Shown here: positions 8,297-17,314 of the stretch, in pieces
How positions within the stretch are numbered: position 1 is the stretch's first letter
Layout of the letters: the number at the start of each line of letters is the position of its first letter
Origin: JBBPZK01 sp965219175
Lineage (GTDB): Bacteria; Actinomycetota; Rubrobacteria; Rubrobacterales; Rubrobacteraceae
DNA length: 64,000 nt
NCBI GenBank assembly: GCA_965219175.1
Contig: CBDCNI010000001.1
Coordinates: 310,001-374,000, forward strand
Direction of reading: 5' to 3'
The notes under the pieces: model-generated
Seen by the model: the letters and a program-made list of their open reading frames with translations, nothing else
What the model was told of the DNA's origin: nothing
The model's database searches: none
Position numbers and translations under genes: made by a program

Positions 8297-9709
8297 ATGC
8301 CCGAAGACAAGACAATTCAGCAGCTCGGGTTAGACGAGTACAAATACGGCTTTTCCGACCCAGAGGAGTACTTCTTCAGGACCCCGAGGAAGGGAATCGA
8401 CCCGGAGATAGTCGCCATGATCTCCAAGCACAAGAACGAGCCCGAGTGGATGCTGGAGTACCGGCTGAAGGCTCTTGAGTCGTTCATGGAGAAACCGACC
8501 CCGCAGTGGGGCGGCGACCTCTCGGAGTTGGACTTCGATGAGATCTACTACTACATCCGTCCGATGGAGAACCAGGGTCGTTCCTGGGACGACGTGCCGG
8601 ACGACATCAAGAACACGTTCGAGAAGCTAGGCATCCCCCAGGCCGAACGCGAGACGCTCGCCGGCGTCGGCGCCCAGTACGAGTCCGAGGTCGTCTACCA
8701 CTCGCTGAAAGAGGAGTGGGACAAGGCGGGTGTCGTCTTCATGGACATGGACGGCGGCCTGCGCGAGCACGAGGACATCGTGCGGGAGTACTTCGGGACC
8801 ATCATCCCTTACAACGACAACAAGTTCTCCGCGCTCAACAGCGCGGTCTGGTCGGGCGGATCGTTTGTGTACGTCCCGCCGGGGGTCCACATCGACATCC
8901 CGCTGCAGGCGTACTTCCGGATCAACGCGGAGAACATGGGGCAGTTCGAGCGGACGCTCATCATCGCCGACGAGGGATCTTCGGTCCACTACATCGAGGG
9001 CTGCACGGCCCCGACGTACACGTCGAACTCGCTCCACTCGGCGGTCGTGGAGCTTATAGCGAAGCCGAACGCGCGCATCCGGTATTCGACGATCCAGAAC
9101 TGGTCGCACAACACCTACAACCTGGTGACCAAGCGTGCGGTCGCGGAGGAGAACGCCACCGTTGAGTGGGTGGACGGCAACCTGGGCTCCAAGCTGACGA
9201 TGAAGTACCCGGCGGTCTACCTGACCGGTGAGGGCGCGCGAGGTGAGATCCTCTCCGTCGCCTACGCCGGTGACGGCCAGCACCAGGACGCGGGCGGCAA
9301 GGTCGTCCACGCCGCGCCGAACACTTCGAGCCTCATCACCTCCAAGTCCATCTCGAAAGGGACCGGACGCTCGACTTATCGCGGTCTCTTGAAGGTACAC
9401 GAGGGCGCGGTCAACTCCAAGAGCAGGGTCGAGTGCGACGCGCTGCTGTTGGACGAGCAGGCTCGGACGGATACTTATCCGTACATCGAGATCGAGGAGA
9501 AGAAGGTCAACACCGAGCACGAGGCGACAGTCTCGAAGGTCGGGGAAGACCAGCTCTTCTACCTGATGAGCCGCGGGCTTTCGGAGGAAGCGGCCATCGC
9601 GATGGTCGTCAACGGCTTTATCGAGCCGATAGCCAAGGAGCTTCCGCTGGAGTACGCGATCGAGCTTAACCGCCTGATCCAACTGGAAATGGAAGGCTCC
9701 GTCGGGTAG
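8297..9709 (+). CDS. sufB: SufB, Fe-S scaffold subunit
   Basis: 470 residues from ATG 8297 (GAGGAGCAG just upstream; the same frame is open further 5' inside sufC, but that part is not family-like). Typical SufB sequence is seen: YKYGFSDPEEY near the N-terminus, SALNSAVWSGGSFVYVPPG, VHYIEGCTAPTY with a conserved cysteine, and the C-terminal HEATVSKVGEDQLFYLMSRG. SufB carries the nascent cluster on the SufBC2D scaffold. A terminator-like hairpin and a short TCAGC-repeat tract lie between sufB and sufD, so readthrough may tune the ratio of the two. Confidence 0.97.
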   Translation: MPEDKTIQQLGLDEYKYGFSDPEEYFFRTPRKGIDPEIVAMISKHKNEPEWMLEYRLKALESFMEKPTPQWGGDLSELDFDEIYYYIRPMENQGRSWDDVPDDIKNTFEKLGIPQAERETLAGVGAQYESEVVYHSLKEEWDKAGVVFMDMDGGLREHEDIVREYFGTIIPYNDNKFSALNSAVWSGGSFVYVPPGVHIDIPLQAYFRINAENMGQFERTLIIADEGSSVHYIEGCTAPTYTSNSLHSAVVELIAKPNARIRYSTIQNWSHNTYNLVTKRAVAEENATVEWVDGNLGSKLTMKYPAVYLTGEGARGEILSVAYAGDGQHQDAGGKVVHAAPNTSSLITSKSISKGTGRSTYRGLLKVHEGAVNSKSRVECDALLLDEQARTDTYPYIEIEEKKVNTEHEATVSKVGEDQLFYLMSRGLSEEAAIAMVVNGFIEPIAKELPLEYAIELNRLIQLEMEGSVG

Positions 9710-9719
9710 GGAGCTGGTC

Positions 9720-9755
9720 GGCCAGTCAGCTTGTCAGCCGGTCAGCGTTTTGGAG
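9720..9755. repeat. Iterated TCAGC tract, copy 1
   Basis: Just after sufB, the sequence repeats the core TCAGC three times in about 25 bases (GTCAGCTTGTCAGCCGGTCAGC with one-base slips). A longer relative of this tract occurs after the GFA gene. It does not code and is not a simple terminator. Confidence 0.5.
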
Positions 9756-9794
9756 GAGCGGCGTCAGGCTGTCGAGGAATAGACAATCTGTTTT

Positions 9795-9828
9795 AGGGCG
9801 GGCTCTCGCGGGAGTCCGCCCTGTTTTC
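9795..9828 (+). terminator. Terminator-like hairpin between sufB and sufD
   Basis: Arms AGGGCGG and CCGCCCT (9795-9801 and 9816-9822) pair, extended inward by CTC/GAG around a TCGCG loop, then GTTTTCT follows. It looks like an intrinsic, perhaps partial, terminator separating sufCB from sufD and the downstream genes. Confidence 0.65.
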
Positions 9829-9850
9829 TGAGAGTAGAAAGGTTTTATAT

Positions 9851-11212
9851 ATGAGCGCGAACGGCGTGCCGGAGGCATTGAAGAGTAAGGGACTGAGTGA
9901 GGAGACGGTAAAGGCTCTCTCCTCTTTCAAAGGTGAGCCGGGCTGGCTCACGGAGAAGCGGCTGCACGCTTTGCAGACGTTCCAGAAGTTGCCGATGCCG
10001 ACCATGCGCGACGAGGCGTGGCGCTACACGGATATCTCGGACGTGGACATCGAGGACTTCGCCCTCTACACCTCGAGCCCGGACGTGACGAGCGAGTCGG
10101 AGCTACCGGAAGCCGTGCAGCAACTAATAAAAGAGGGCGAGGAGAACTCCGCCCTCATAGTCCAGCACAACTCCGAGACTAGCTATACCAGGATGGACGA
10201 TGAGCTTCGGAAGAAGGGCGTCGTCCTGACCGACCTGCACGCGGCGCTCGAAGAGCACGAGGAGATCGTCAGGGAGCATCTGTTCGGGTTGGTGCCGGAG
10301 GATTACGACAAGTTCGCGGCGCTCTCGGCGGCGGTGTTCTCGGGCGGGTCGTTTTTGTACGTGCCGCGCGGGGTGGATGTTGAGGTTCCGATCCAGAGTT
10401 ACAGGTGGCTCGATGGGGCCGATTCGATCACGCCGCGCACTCTAGTCGTGGTCGAGGAAGGCGCGTCGGTGACGTACATCGACGAGTACGCTTCGGCGGG
10501 CGGCGAGGAACCGGTCCTCTCGAACGGCGCGGTCGAGCTATTCGTGGGCGAGGGCGCGAACCTACGCTACATCTCACTCCAGAACTGGGAGCGAAACGTG
10601 CTCCACTTCAACACCATCCGAAGTTCCGCCGGTAAGGACGCGACCATCAACAGCCTCGTCGTGGCTCTCGGCTCCGAGTTGTCGCGCACTAATGTCGAAG
10701 CGGGGCTGACCGAGTCCGGCAGTGATTCGGAGATGCTGGGGCTTTACTTCGCCGACGAAGAGCAGGTCCTCGACCATCACACGCTCCAGGACCACCTTGC
10801 GCCTAACGCCCACTCGGACCTGTTGTACAAGGGCGCTTTGCGGGACGAGTCGCTAGCGGTTTTCTCCGGTCTGATCCGGGTGGAGCCCGGCGCCCAGAAG
10901 ACCGACGCCTACCAGACCAACCGTAACCTGATCCTCGGCACCGACGACGCCATGGCCGTGAGCCTGCCGCGCCTCGAAATTCAGGCCGACGACGTGAAGT
11001 GCTCCCACGGTTCGACGACCGGGCAGGTCGACGAAGTGGAACTCTTCTACCTGATGAGCCGGGGCATCCCGCGCCGCGAGGCCGAGAAGCTGGTTGTGTT
11101 CGGGTTCTTCGGCGAGGTCACGAGCCGTATCCCACTCAAGGGCCTCAAGGAGAAGCTCGACCGGGCGATCGAGGGTAAGATCGGGCTAGGTTTCGAGGAA
11201 CGGGTAGCCTAG
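9851..11212 (+). CDS. sufD: SufD, Fe-S scaffold subunit
   Basis: 453 residues. It is a SufB paralogue: MRDEAWRYTDISDVDIEDF near residue 55 is the classic SufD N-terminal motif (DEAWRYT), followed by FAALSAAVFSGGSFLYVPRGV, LVVVEEGASVTYIDEY, and the C-terminal CSHGSTTGQVDEVELFYLMSRG that ends in the beta-helix cap. It completes the SufBC2D complex with SufB and SufC. AAAGG lies 8 bases before ATG 9851. The next gene begins 4 bases after its stop. Confidence 0.97.
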   Translation: MSANGVPEALKSKGLSEETVKALSSFKGEPGWLTEKRLHALQTFQKLPMPTMRDEAWRYTDISDVDIEDFALYTSSPDVTSESELPEAVQQLIKEGEENSALIVQHNSETSYTRMDDELRKKGVVLTDLHAALEEHEEIVREHLFGLVPEDYDKFAALSAAVFSGGSFLYVPRGVDVEVPIQSYRWLDGADSITPRTLVVVEEGASVTYIDEYASAGGEEPVLSNGAVELFVGEGANLRYISLQNWERNVLHFNTIRSSAGKDATINSLVVALGSELSRTNVEAGLTESGSDSEMLGLYFADEEQVLDHHTLQDHLAPNAHSDLLYKGALRDESLAVFSGLIRVEPGAQKTDAYQTNRNLILGTDDAMAVSLPRLEIQADDVKCSHGSTTGQVDEVELFYLMSRGIPRREAEKLVVFGFFGEVTSRIPLKGLKEKLDRAIEGKIGLGFEERVA

Positions 11213-11216
11213 CCCG

Positions 11217-11567
11217 ATGCCGGAGTTTCACAAGATAGCCACCACCGAACAAGTTTCCCCTGGCGACGCGAAGCGGTACACAGTCGAAGGACGGCCGGTC
11301 GCGTTGTGCAATGTGGATGGGGAGTTTCATGCCTTCGAGGACATCTGCACCCACCAGTTCGCGCATCTTACGGACGGGGAGTTCGACGGGGCGGAGATCA
11401 CCTGCCCCCTCCATGGCGCGAAGTTCGACGTGAGAAGCGGAGAAGCCCTGACACTCCCGGCCGTAAAACCAGTCCCAAAACACGAGGTAAAAGTCGAAGA
11501 CGGTAACATCTACGTCGCGCTCAACCCGAAGCAGGTAAAAGTGGGCGGCAGACGCCGGAAGAGGTAA
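11217..11567 (+). CDS. Rieske-type [2Fe-2S] ferredoxin of the suf cluster
   Basis: 116 residues. The Rieske motif is clear: C44-T-H46 and C63-P-L-H66 (ICTHQ...ITCPLHGAKFD), giving two Cys and two His ligands. It resembles the small ferredoxin subunits of non-haem iron oxygenases, which are often found inside actinobacterial suf operons, probably as an electron donor or cluster carrier. The C-terminus is basic (GGRRRKR), which is unusual and might contact nucleic acid or acidic partners. Four bases separate it from sufD, so they are one transcription unit. Confidence 0.92.
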   Translation: MPEFHKIATTEQVSPGDAKRYTVEGRPVALCNVDGEFHAFEDICTHQFAHLTDGEFDGAEITCPLHGAKFDVRSGEALTLPAVKPVPKHEVKVEDGNIYVALNPKQVKVGGRRRKR

Positions 11568-11625
11568 GGTCCCACCTGCTCCTCAATCGGAGCGCTTGCA
11601 AACTCCACGCAAGGAGGGTTTTTTC

Positions 11626-12120
11626 GTGTTGCTCGAAGGATCGTGTCACTGTAAATCCGTGCGCTTCCGGGTGGAGTCGCCGGAGCCGTATCCATATCAG
11701 GCGTGTTATTGCTCGATCTGCCGCAAGACGGCGGGCGGTGGGGGATTCGCCATAAACCTCGGCGCACTTTCGGAGACACTGGAGATCGAAGGCGGAGAGA
11801 ATATCCGCGTCTATAACGCCAGGCTCTACGACCGTGGTGAACGAGATGAGATACCAGCCAGCGAGGCGGAGCGTAACTTCTGCGGGCTGTGCGGCAGCGC
11901 GCTGTGGCTCTACGATCCACGCTGGCCAGATCTCGTCCATCCGTTCGCCTCGGCGATAGATACTCCACTCCCGAAGCCGCCGGAGAAAGTCCGCCTCATG
12001 CTGAACTACGCGGCGCCGTGGTGTGAGATCCCGGATACCAAAGATGAGCGCCATTTCCCAGAGTACCCGGAAGAATCTCTCGAAGCCTGGCACCGTCGGC
12101 ACGGCCTATACGATGGGTGA
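11626..12120 (+). CDS. GFA (CENP-V/Gfa) family zinc protein
   Basis: 164 residues from GTG 11626, which has AAGGAGG 8 bases upstream; the TTG at 11596 in the same frame has no such site. Zinc ligands of the GFA fold are visible as GSCHCKS, YCSICRKT and FCGLCGS. The founding member, Gfa, binds glutathione and aids formaldehyde conversion, but most members have no known role, and actinobacteria of this type seldom use glutathione. It lies between the Rieske gene and sufU in the same direction. A role in thiol or Fe-S chemistry is only a guess from context. Confidence 0.85.
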   Translation: MLLEGSCHCKSVRFRVESPEPYPYQACYCSICRKTAGGGGFAINLGALSETLEIEGGENIRVYNARLYDRGERDEIPASEAERNFCGLCGSALWLYDPRWPDLVHPFASAIDTPLPKPPEKVRLMLNYAAPWCEIPDTKDERHFPEYPEESLEAWHRRHGLYDG

Positions 12121-12121
12121 G

Positions 12122-12182
12122 CATTTCAGCTTGTCAGCCTTTCAGCCCTTCAGCAAAAACGAAGGCTGATCGCCGATAGCTC
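12122..12182. repeat. Iterated TCAGC tract, copy 2, with inverted GCTGA
   Basis: Directly after the GFA stop, TCAGC recurs three times and TTCAGC once more at 8-10 base intervals (12124-12155), and an inverted GCTGA follows at about 12165. It shares CAGCTTGTCAGCC with the tract after sufB. It could fold on itself through TCAGC/GCTGA. Function unknown. Confidence 0.5.
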
Positions 12183-12260
12183 GTACAGAAGGGCACGTCC
12201 TTTTCGGACATTGCCGAGTGAGCTTCTTTTCTCGTGGAGGCTGCTAAAATCTCCGGCACT

Positions 12261-12668
12261 ATGCAAGAGCTTTACAGAGAGATTCTGCTAGACCATTCCC
12301 AGCGCCCCCGCAACCGGGGCGAACTAAATAACGCGGATATAGAAGAACATATCCTCAATCCTCTCTGCGGCGACGAGGTCACGGTCTATGCTGTTTTTGA
12401 CGGAGATGAGGTGACGGACGTGAAGTTCGTCGGGCGGGGGTGCTCCATCTCGCAGGCGTCGGCCTCTATGATGACAGAACGGCTCGTGGGGAAGAGCCGC
12501 GAGGAAGCGGTGGCGGAGGTCAAAAGTTTCAAGAGTATGATGACCGGCGATGAAGAGTTTCCCGAGGATGACGAACTCGCGGCGCTCAAGGGCGTCATCC
12601 GGTACCCTTCGCGGATCCGGTGCGCAACGCTTGCCTGGACCGCCTTCGAGAAGGGGCTCGCGAAATAG
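12261..12668 (+). CDS. sufU: SufU, zinc-dependent sulfurtransferase
   Basis: 135 residues from ATG 12261 (MQELYREILLDHSQRPRNRG is the standard SufU start; a GTG at 12234 in frame adds only an atypical leader). The three conserved cysteines are C36 (PLCGDE), C61 (GRGCSIS) and C121 (IRCATLAW), with the usual SufU insertion before C121. SufU takes persulfide from the cysteine desulfurase SufS and passes it to the SufBCD scaffold. No sufS is in this window, which is unusual because sufS normally sits next to sufU. Confidence 0.93.
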   Translation: MQELYREILLDHSQRPRNRGELNNADIEEHILNPLCGDEVTVYAVFDGDEVTDVKFVGRGCSISQASASMMTERLVGKSREEAVAEVKSFKSMMTGDEEFPEDDELAALKGVIRYPSRIRCATLAWTAFEKGLAK

Positions 12669-12715
12669 GCTATAAATACGTTTCATCGGAATAGTTTTAC
12701 GGAAAGGAGTAGCGC

Positions 12716-13081
12716 GTGCCGAAGCTGGAGGTCGAGGGGGTCGGGGCATTCGATGTCGAGGAGGGAAAGCGGCTGGTTCTTGCGATACAGGACGATGCCG
12801 GGGTGGACATCCTGCACCGTTGCGGCGCTTACGCCAAATGTACGACTTGCCGCATCGAGTATTTGGAAGGCGAGCCGGATCAGATGACGCGCGCCGAACT
12901 AGAGGTGCTCCAGAGCCGGGACCTTCTCGGTCAGGTTCGTCTCTCGTGCCAGGCGGTCTGCGATCACGATATGAAAGTCCGGGCGCTAATGACCGTAAGC
13001 TCGATGGAACTCGACGGTCCCGGAGCGCAACCGGAGCCGGAGATCACCCCGGAACCGGAGTGGGTGGAGAAACCAGCCTAA
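12716..13081 (+). CDS. [2Fe-2S] ferredoxin
   Basis: 121 residues, GTG start after AAAGGAG. Cysteines C36, C42, C45 and C78 (HRCGAYAKCTTC...LSCQ) give the C-x5-C-x2-C-xn-C arrangement of plant/adrenodoxin-type ferredoxins. The last 25 residues are a Pro/Glu-rich tail (EPEITPEPEWVEKPA). It follows sufU by 47 bases and is probably an electron carrier linked to Fe-S biogenesis. It is convergent with gcvH, with only 13 bases between stops. Confidence 0.92.
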   Translation: MPKLEVEGVGAFDVEEGKRLVLAIQDDAGVDILHRCGAYAKCTTCRIEYLEGEPDQMTRAELEVLQSRDLLGQVRLSCQAVCDHDMKVRALMTVSSMELDGPGAQPEPEITPEPEWVEKPA

Positions 13082-13094
13082 CGGAGAGGTAAGT

Positions 13095-13472
13095 CTAACC
13101 TTCTTCTTCGAGCAGCTTCTCGTAGTCGGCGGCGGAGAGTAAGTCTCCCTCACCCGAGGAATTGAGCTTGACGATCCAACCGTCCCCGTATGGGTCTTCG
13201 TTGATCTTCTCGGGCGCGTCTTCCAGGGCGCTGTTGACCTCCGACACCTCGCCACCGACGGGCGTATAGAGGTCCGAGACGGCCTTGACCGACTCGACGG
13301 TCCCGAAAGAGTCGCCCGCCTCGAAGGTGGTTCCCTGTTCCGGCAGCTCTACAAAAACCACGTCGCCCAACTCGTCCTGGGCGTGCTCCGTGATGCCGAG
13401 GGTTGCGACCCCGTCCTCTATGCGGACCCACTCGTGCGACTTCGTGTATTTGAGATCCTCCGGTACGCTCAC
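13095..13472 (-). CDS. gcvH: Glycine cleavage system H protein
   Basis: 125 residues. The lipoyl-lysine is K63 in FGTVESVKAVSDLYTPV. H protein carries the aminomethyl group on its lipoyl arm between the P, T and L proteins. It is the last gene of gcvPA-gcvPB-gcvT-gcvH, 10 bases after gcvT. There is no lpd (L protein) in the operon, so dihydrolipoamide dehydrogenase must be encoded elsewhere. Confidence 0.97.
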   Translation of the reverse strand: MSVPEDLKYTKSHEWVRIEDGVATLGITEHAQDELGDVVFVELPEQGTTFEAGDSFGTVESVKAVSDLYTPVGGEVSEVNSALEDAPEKINEDPYGDGWIVKLNSSGEGDLLSAADYEKLLEEEG

Positions 13473-13482
13473 TTCTTCTCCC

Positions 13483-14577
13483 CTATCTCTCGCGTTTGTA
13501 GAACGGTAGCTTCACGGTTCGTGCAGCGACGGGCCGATCCCGTATCACTACCTCGAAACTATCTTGTACCCCAGGCTCGACCAGCGCAAGCCCGATCGCC
13601 TTGTTCAGCGTCGGGGACATGGTCCCGCTCGTCACGACGCCGACCGGCTCCCCGTCCGAAACCACTGCGTATTCGTGCCGGGCGATGCCGCGTCCCTCGA
13701 CCTCGAAGCCGACTAACTTCTTGCGGAGACCCTTCTCTTTCTCATCGCGCAGCGCCTCTTGACCGATGAACTCTTCCTCTTTATCCAGGTGAACGGCGAA
13801 GGAGATGCCCGCTTCGAGCGGCGTGGTCTCGGCGTCGAGTTCGTTGCCGTAGAGGCACATACCGGCCTCAAGCCTCAGAGTGTCGCGCGCTCCGAGGCCG
13901 ATCGGGGTGGCGCCCGCTCCGGTCAGGAGACGCCAGGCTTCGGGGGCGTCGTCCGGGCGCAGGAAGACCTCGAACCCGTCCTCGCCGGTGTATCCGGTGC
14001 GGGAGATGATCACCGGTACGTCAGCATCTCTCCGGTCCAGGAAACGATAATATTTGAGGGACGAGAGATCCGCGTCGGTAAAGTTCTGGAAGATCCCCCG
14101 CGCCTCCGGTCCCTGGAGCGCGAGCAGCGCCCACTCGTCGGACTCATCCGCAACCTCGACATCCAGGTCTCCTGTATTCTCCTGGAAGTGGTGCAAATCT
14201 TTCTCACGGTTGGAGGCGTTTACGACGACCAGGAAGTCCTCCTCGCGCCGGTAGACGAGCACGTCGTCCACGGTGCCACCTGACGGATAACAAACGGCGG
14301 CGTATCCGGCCTGCCCGGTCTCCAGACGGGAAACGTCGCGGGTGACGAGGCGCTGGACGGCCTTCTCCGCGTCCGGGCCGCGAAAGACGACCTCGCCCAT
14401 GTGCGACACGTCGAAAAGGCCCGCCCGGTTGCGGACGGCCTCGTGCTCTGCGCGTATGCCCTCGTACTGGACGGGCATCTCCCAGCCGGCGAAGTCGACC
14501 AGCTTCGCGCCCGCCGCCTTGTGTTCTTCATAGAGAGAGGTTCGCCGGAGTTGCGCGGAAGACGCCACCGTTACCAC
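13483..14577 (-). CDS. gcvT: Glycine cleavage system T protein (aminomethyltransferase)
   Basis: 364 residues. Family features: TSLYEEHKAAGAKLVDFAGWEMPVQY near the N-terminus, RAGLFDVSHMGE, and the folate-site acidic region around YTGEDGFEVF and LGARDTLRLEAGM. T protein transfers the methylene group from the H-protein arm to tetrahydrofolate and releases ammonia. The GTG start overlaps the gcvPB stop, so translation is coupled. The related YgfZ at 3.6 kb lacks this catalytic context and keeps KGCYPGQE instead. Confidence 0.97.
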   Translation of the reverse strand: MVTVASSAQLRRTSLYEEHKAAGAKLVDFAGWEMPVQYEGIRAEHEAVRNRAGLFDVSHMGEVVFRGPDAEKAVQRLVTRDVSRLETGQAGYAAVCYPSGGTVDDVLVYRREEDFLVVVNASNREKDLHHFQENTGDLDVEVADESDEWALLALQGPEARGIFQNFTDADLSSLKYYRFLDRRDADVPVIISRTGYTGEDGFEVFLRPDDAPEAWRLLTGAGATPIGLGARDTLRLEAGMCLYGNELDAETTPLEAGISFAVHLDKEEEFIGQEALRDEKEKGLRKKLVGFEVEGRGIARHEYAVVSDGEPVGVVTSGTMSPTLNKAIGLALVEPGVQDSFEVVIRDRPVAARTVKLPFYKRER

Positions 14578-16001
14578 CGGGCCTTGAGATTGCGGGCCGC
14601 CCGCGCCTCGTCGAGACGTTTCATCGGGGCGTTTGTCGGCGCTTCTTCCAACTCCTCCGGCGAAGCCTCCGCCAGCTCCAGCATCGCGCCGATGAAGTCA
14701 TCTAAAGTCTCTTTTGACTCAGTCTCGGTCGGCTCGATGAGCATGGCGTCCTTGACGATGAGCGGGAAGGCGACCGTCGGCGGGTGGAAGCCGTGGTCTA
14801 TGAGGCCTTTGGCCACGTCGAGGGCTTTCTTGCCTTTCGGCGGCTGGACGACGACTTCGTGCTTGCAGAGCTCGTCGTAGGGGATGCGGTAGGTCCCCCG
14901 GAGGCGTGCGCGGACGTAGTTGGCGTTCAGGACGGCCATGCCGGAGACGTCGCGCAACTCGGGACCGTGCATCTTGATGTAGTTCCAAGCTTTCAGGAGG
15001 ACGCCGAAGTTGCCGTGGAAGGTCGAGACGCGCCCGATCGTCTTCTCGGGTCGGACGAGGGTGTAGACGTCGTCGCTCTTCTCGACGACCGGGTCCGGGC
15101 GGAATGGGGCGAGCGCGTCGGTGCAGGCTATGGCGCCGGAGCCTGGCCCGCCGCCGCCATGGGGGGTCGAGAAAGTCTTGTGGAGGTTGAAGTGCATGAT
15201 GTCCACGCCTGCCTCGGCGGGGCGCATCCAACCCATGTTGGCGTTCATGTTCGCGCCGTCCATGTACAGGAAGGCGCCAGCTTCGTGCAGAACCTCGGCT
15301 ATCTCCTTCATATTCCGCTCGTAGACGCCGCAGGTGTTCGGGTTGGTGATCATGAGCGCCGCCGTCGTCTCATCTACCTTCTCCCGCAACTCATCCACGC
15401 TCACGCAACCGTGCTCGTCCAGCCCGATCTCCTCGGACTCGAACCCGGCCATTGAGGCGGTCGCCGGGTTGGTGCCGTGGGCCGTGGCGGGTACCAGAAC
15501 TGTCGTGCGCTTATCTTCCCCGGCGTCCTCGAAGAACTTCTTGACCATCAAGATGCTCGTCAGCTCACCCTGCGCCCCGGCCATCGGCTGCAAAGAGACC
15601 GCCGAGAGGCCCGAAACCTCCGAGAGGAAACCCTGTAGCTCGTGCATGACCCGCAGCGCTCCCTGGACCTGTGTCTCGGGCTGGAGCGGATGGAGGTTCG
15701 CGAAACCGGGAACGGCGGCGGCCGCTTCGTTGGCGCGAGGATTGTGTTTCATCGTGCAGGAGCCGAGGGGATAGAAGGTCGTGTCTATGCCCCAGTTCTT
15801 GCGCGAGAGGTTGGTGTAGTGACGGATGGCGGTCGGTTCATCCACCTCCGCGAGGTCCGGCCTCTCTTCCCGGAGCGCTTTTTTCGGTAGAACATCTTCG
15901 AGGTCTGTCTTCTCTACGTCGAGTTTCGGGAGGGTATAGCCCCGGCGGCCGGGGCGCCCTCTGTCACGGATCAGTTCTTCAAGCGTCCGCTCACCGAGCA
16001 T
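14571..16001 (-). CDS. gcvPB: Glycine dehydrogenase (decarboxylating) subunit 2
   Basis: 476 residues from the ATG at 16001 (MLGERTLEELIRDRG); the frame is open eight codons upstream but that stretch overlaps gcvPA and is not conserved. The PLP lysine is K275 in FNLHKTFSTPHGGGGPG. With subunit 1 it forms the heterotetrameric P protein that decarboxylates glycine and loads the H protein. The two-gene form is typical of thermophiles, Firmicutes and some actinobacteria; most actinobacteria have one long gcvP. Confidence 0.96.
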   Translation of the reverse strand: MLGERTLEELIRDRGRPGRRGYTLPKLDVEKTDLEDVLPKKALREERPDLAEVDEPTAIRHYTNLSRKNWGIDTTFYPLGSCTMKHNPRANEAAAAVPGFANLHPLQPETQVQGALRVMHELQGFLSEVSGLSAVSLQPMAGAQGELTSILMVKKFFEDAGEDKRTTVLVPATAHGTNPATASMAGFESEEIGLDEHGCVSVDELREKVDETTAALMITNPNTCGVYERNMKEIAEVLHEAGAFLYMDGANMNANMGWMRPAEAGVDIMHFNLHKTFSTPHGGGGPGSGAIACTDALAPFRPDPVVEKSDDVYTLVRPEKTIGRVSTFHGNFGVLLKAWNYIKMHGPELRDVSGMAVLNANYVRARLRGTYRIPYDELCKHEVVVQPPKGKKALDVAKGLIDHGFHPPTVAFPLIVKDAMLIEPTETESKETLDDFIGAMLELAEASPEELEEAPTNAPMKRLDEARAARNLKARW

Positions 16002-17289
16002 TTGCAACCACCTCCACAAAGGCATCGAGTTCTTTTTTGGTCCTCTTCTCCGTCACCGCCACGAGCATGGCCCCGTCCCCGAGGTCCAACCCACCGACGA
16101 TGCCGGCCTCCAACAGCGCCCCATTCACCCGCGCAACATCCCCGGTTTCGCCAAGCTCGACGGCGAATTCCCACAAAAACGGCGCGTCGGGATAGCGCAA
16201 CCTGAGGCCGGCCTCCTGGAGCTTATCGGCCAGGTAGTGGGCTTTGGAGGCGGAGAGTTCGGCGACCTCACGCAGTCCCTCCGGCCCCATGAGCGCGGTG
16301 TAGACGGTCGCGGCGAGGGCGGTCAGGGCCTGATTGGTGCAGATGTTCGAGTTCGCCTTCGCCCGCCGGATGTCCTGCTCGCGGGTTCGGAGGGTCAAGA
16401 CGTAGGCGAGTCGGCCGTCTCTATCCACCGTCTCGCCACAGATGCGTCCGGGGAGTTGACGAACGAACTTTTCTTTTGTAGCCATGTATCCGGCGTAAGG
16501 GCCGCCGTAGAGAAGCGGCATCCCGAGCGGCTGGGCTTCCCCGACCGCGATGTCAGCGCCGAGCTTTCCGGGCGCTTCGAGGACGGAAAGAGAGATCGGG
16601 TCGCACACCGCAACCGAAAGCGCCCCAACCGCGTGCGCAGCCTCCGACGCCGCCTCTATGTCCTCGATTATCCCGTAGTGGTTCGGACTCTGGACAAAGA
16701 CTCCCGATACATCGTCCGGCACGTTTGAGAAGTCGGTGGTCCCACCGTGGAACGGAAGCTCGACTACCTCTACCCTGTAGGTCTCTATGACTTCCCGGTA
16801 GCGAGGGTTGAGACCGGGTGAGACGGCGACTTTCGGGTCTCGTTTGGTGAGTCGGGCGGTCATTAGGGCGGCTTCGGCGACTGCGTTCGCACCGTCATAG
16901 ACGGAGGCGTTGGAGACTTCGAGGCCGGTGAGTTCGGAGACGATGGACTGGAACTCGAAGATGACCTGGAGTCCGCCCTGGCTGACTTCCGGCTGGTAGG
17001 GCGTGTAGGCGGTCAGGAACTCGCCGCGAGAGAGCATGGACCCGACCGAAGACGGGATGATCCTATCGTAAGCCCCGGCCCCGAGAAATACCGGCATCCC
17101 GGTGGCGTTCTCGGAAGCCAACTCGCCCACATCGGTGAGCGCCTCGTACTCGGAGAGGGCGGACGGTAAGTGTAGAGCCCCTTCGATCTTCGGGGAGACA
17201 TCGGCGAAGAGGTCCTCGACCGAATCCACCCCGATAGCGTCGAGCATCTCCCGGACATCGTCCTCGGTGTGAGGTGTAAATCGGGCCAC
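15991..17289 (-). CDS. gcvPA: Glycine dehydrogenase (decarboxylating) subunit 1
   Basis: 432 residues. It begins RFTPHTEDDVREMLDAIGVDSVEDLF, the normal subunit 1 start, and contains GAGAYDRIIPSSV, TAYTPYQPEVSQGGLQ and GRICGETVDRDGRL. It is first in the operon, just 20-odd bases after the glycine riboswitch, so its expression should rise with glycine. It overlaps gcvPB by 11 bases. Confidence 0.96.
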   Translation of the reverse strand: MARFTPHTEDDVREMLDAIGVDSVEDLFADVSPKIEGALHLPSALSEYEALTDVGELASENATGMPVFLGAGAYDRIIPSSVGSMLSRGEFLTAYTPYQPEVSQGGLQVIFEFQSIVSELTGLEVSNASVYDGANAVAEAALMTARLTKRDPKVAVSPGLNPRYREVIETYRVEVVELPFHGGTTDFSNVPDDVSGVFVQSPNHYGIIEDIEAASEAAHAVGALSVAVCDPISLSVLEAPGKLGADIAVGEAQPLGMPLLYGGPYAGYMATKEKFVRQLPGRICGETVDRDGRLAYVLTLRTREQDIRRAKANSNICTNQALTALAATVYTALMGPEGLREVAELSASKAHYLADKLQEAGLRLRYPDAPFLWEFAVELGETGDVARVNGALLEAGIVGGLDLGDGAMLVAVTEKRTKKELDAFVEVVANAR

Positions 17290-17314
17290 GTGACATTACC
17301 CCCTTGCGTCGGGT

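Noticed and set aside
8627..9682. A 351-codon antisense frame in sufB
   Set aside because: Shadow of sufB; low-complexity Asp/Arg/Val translation.
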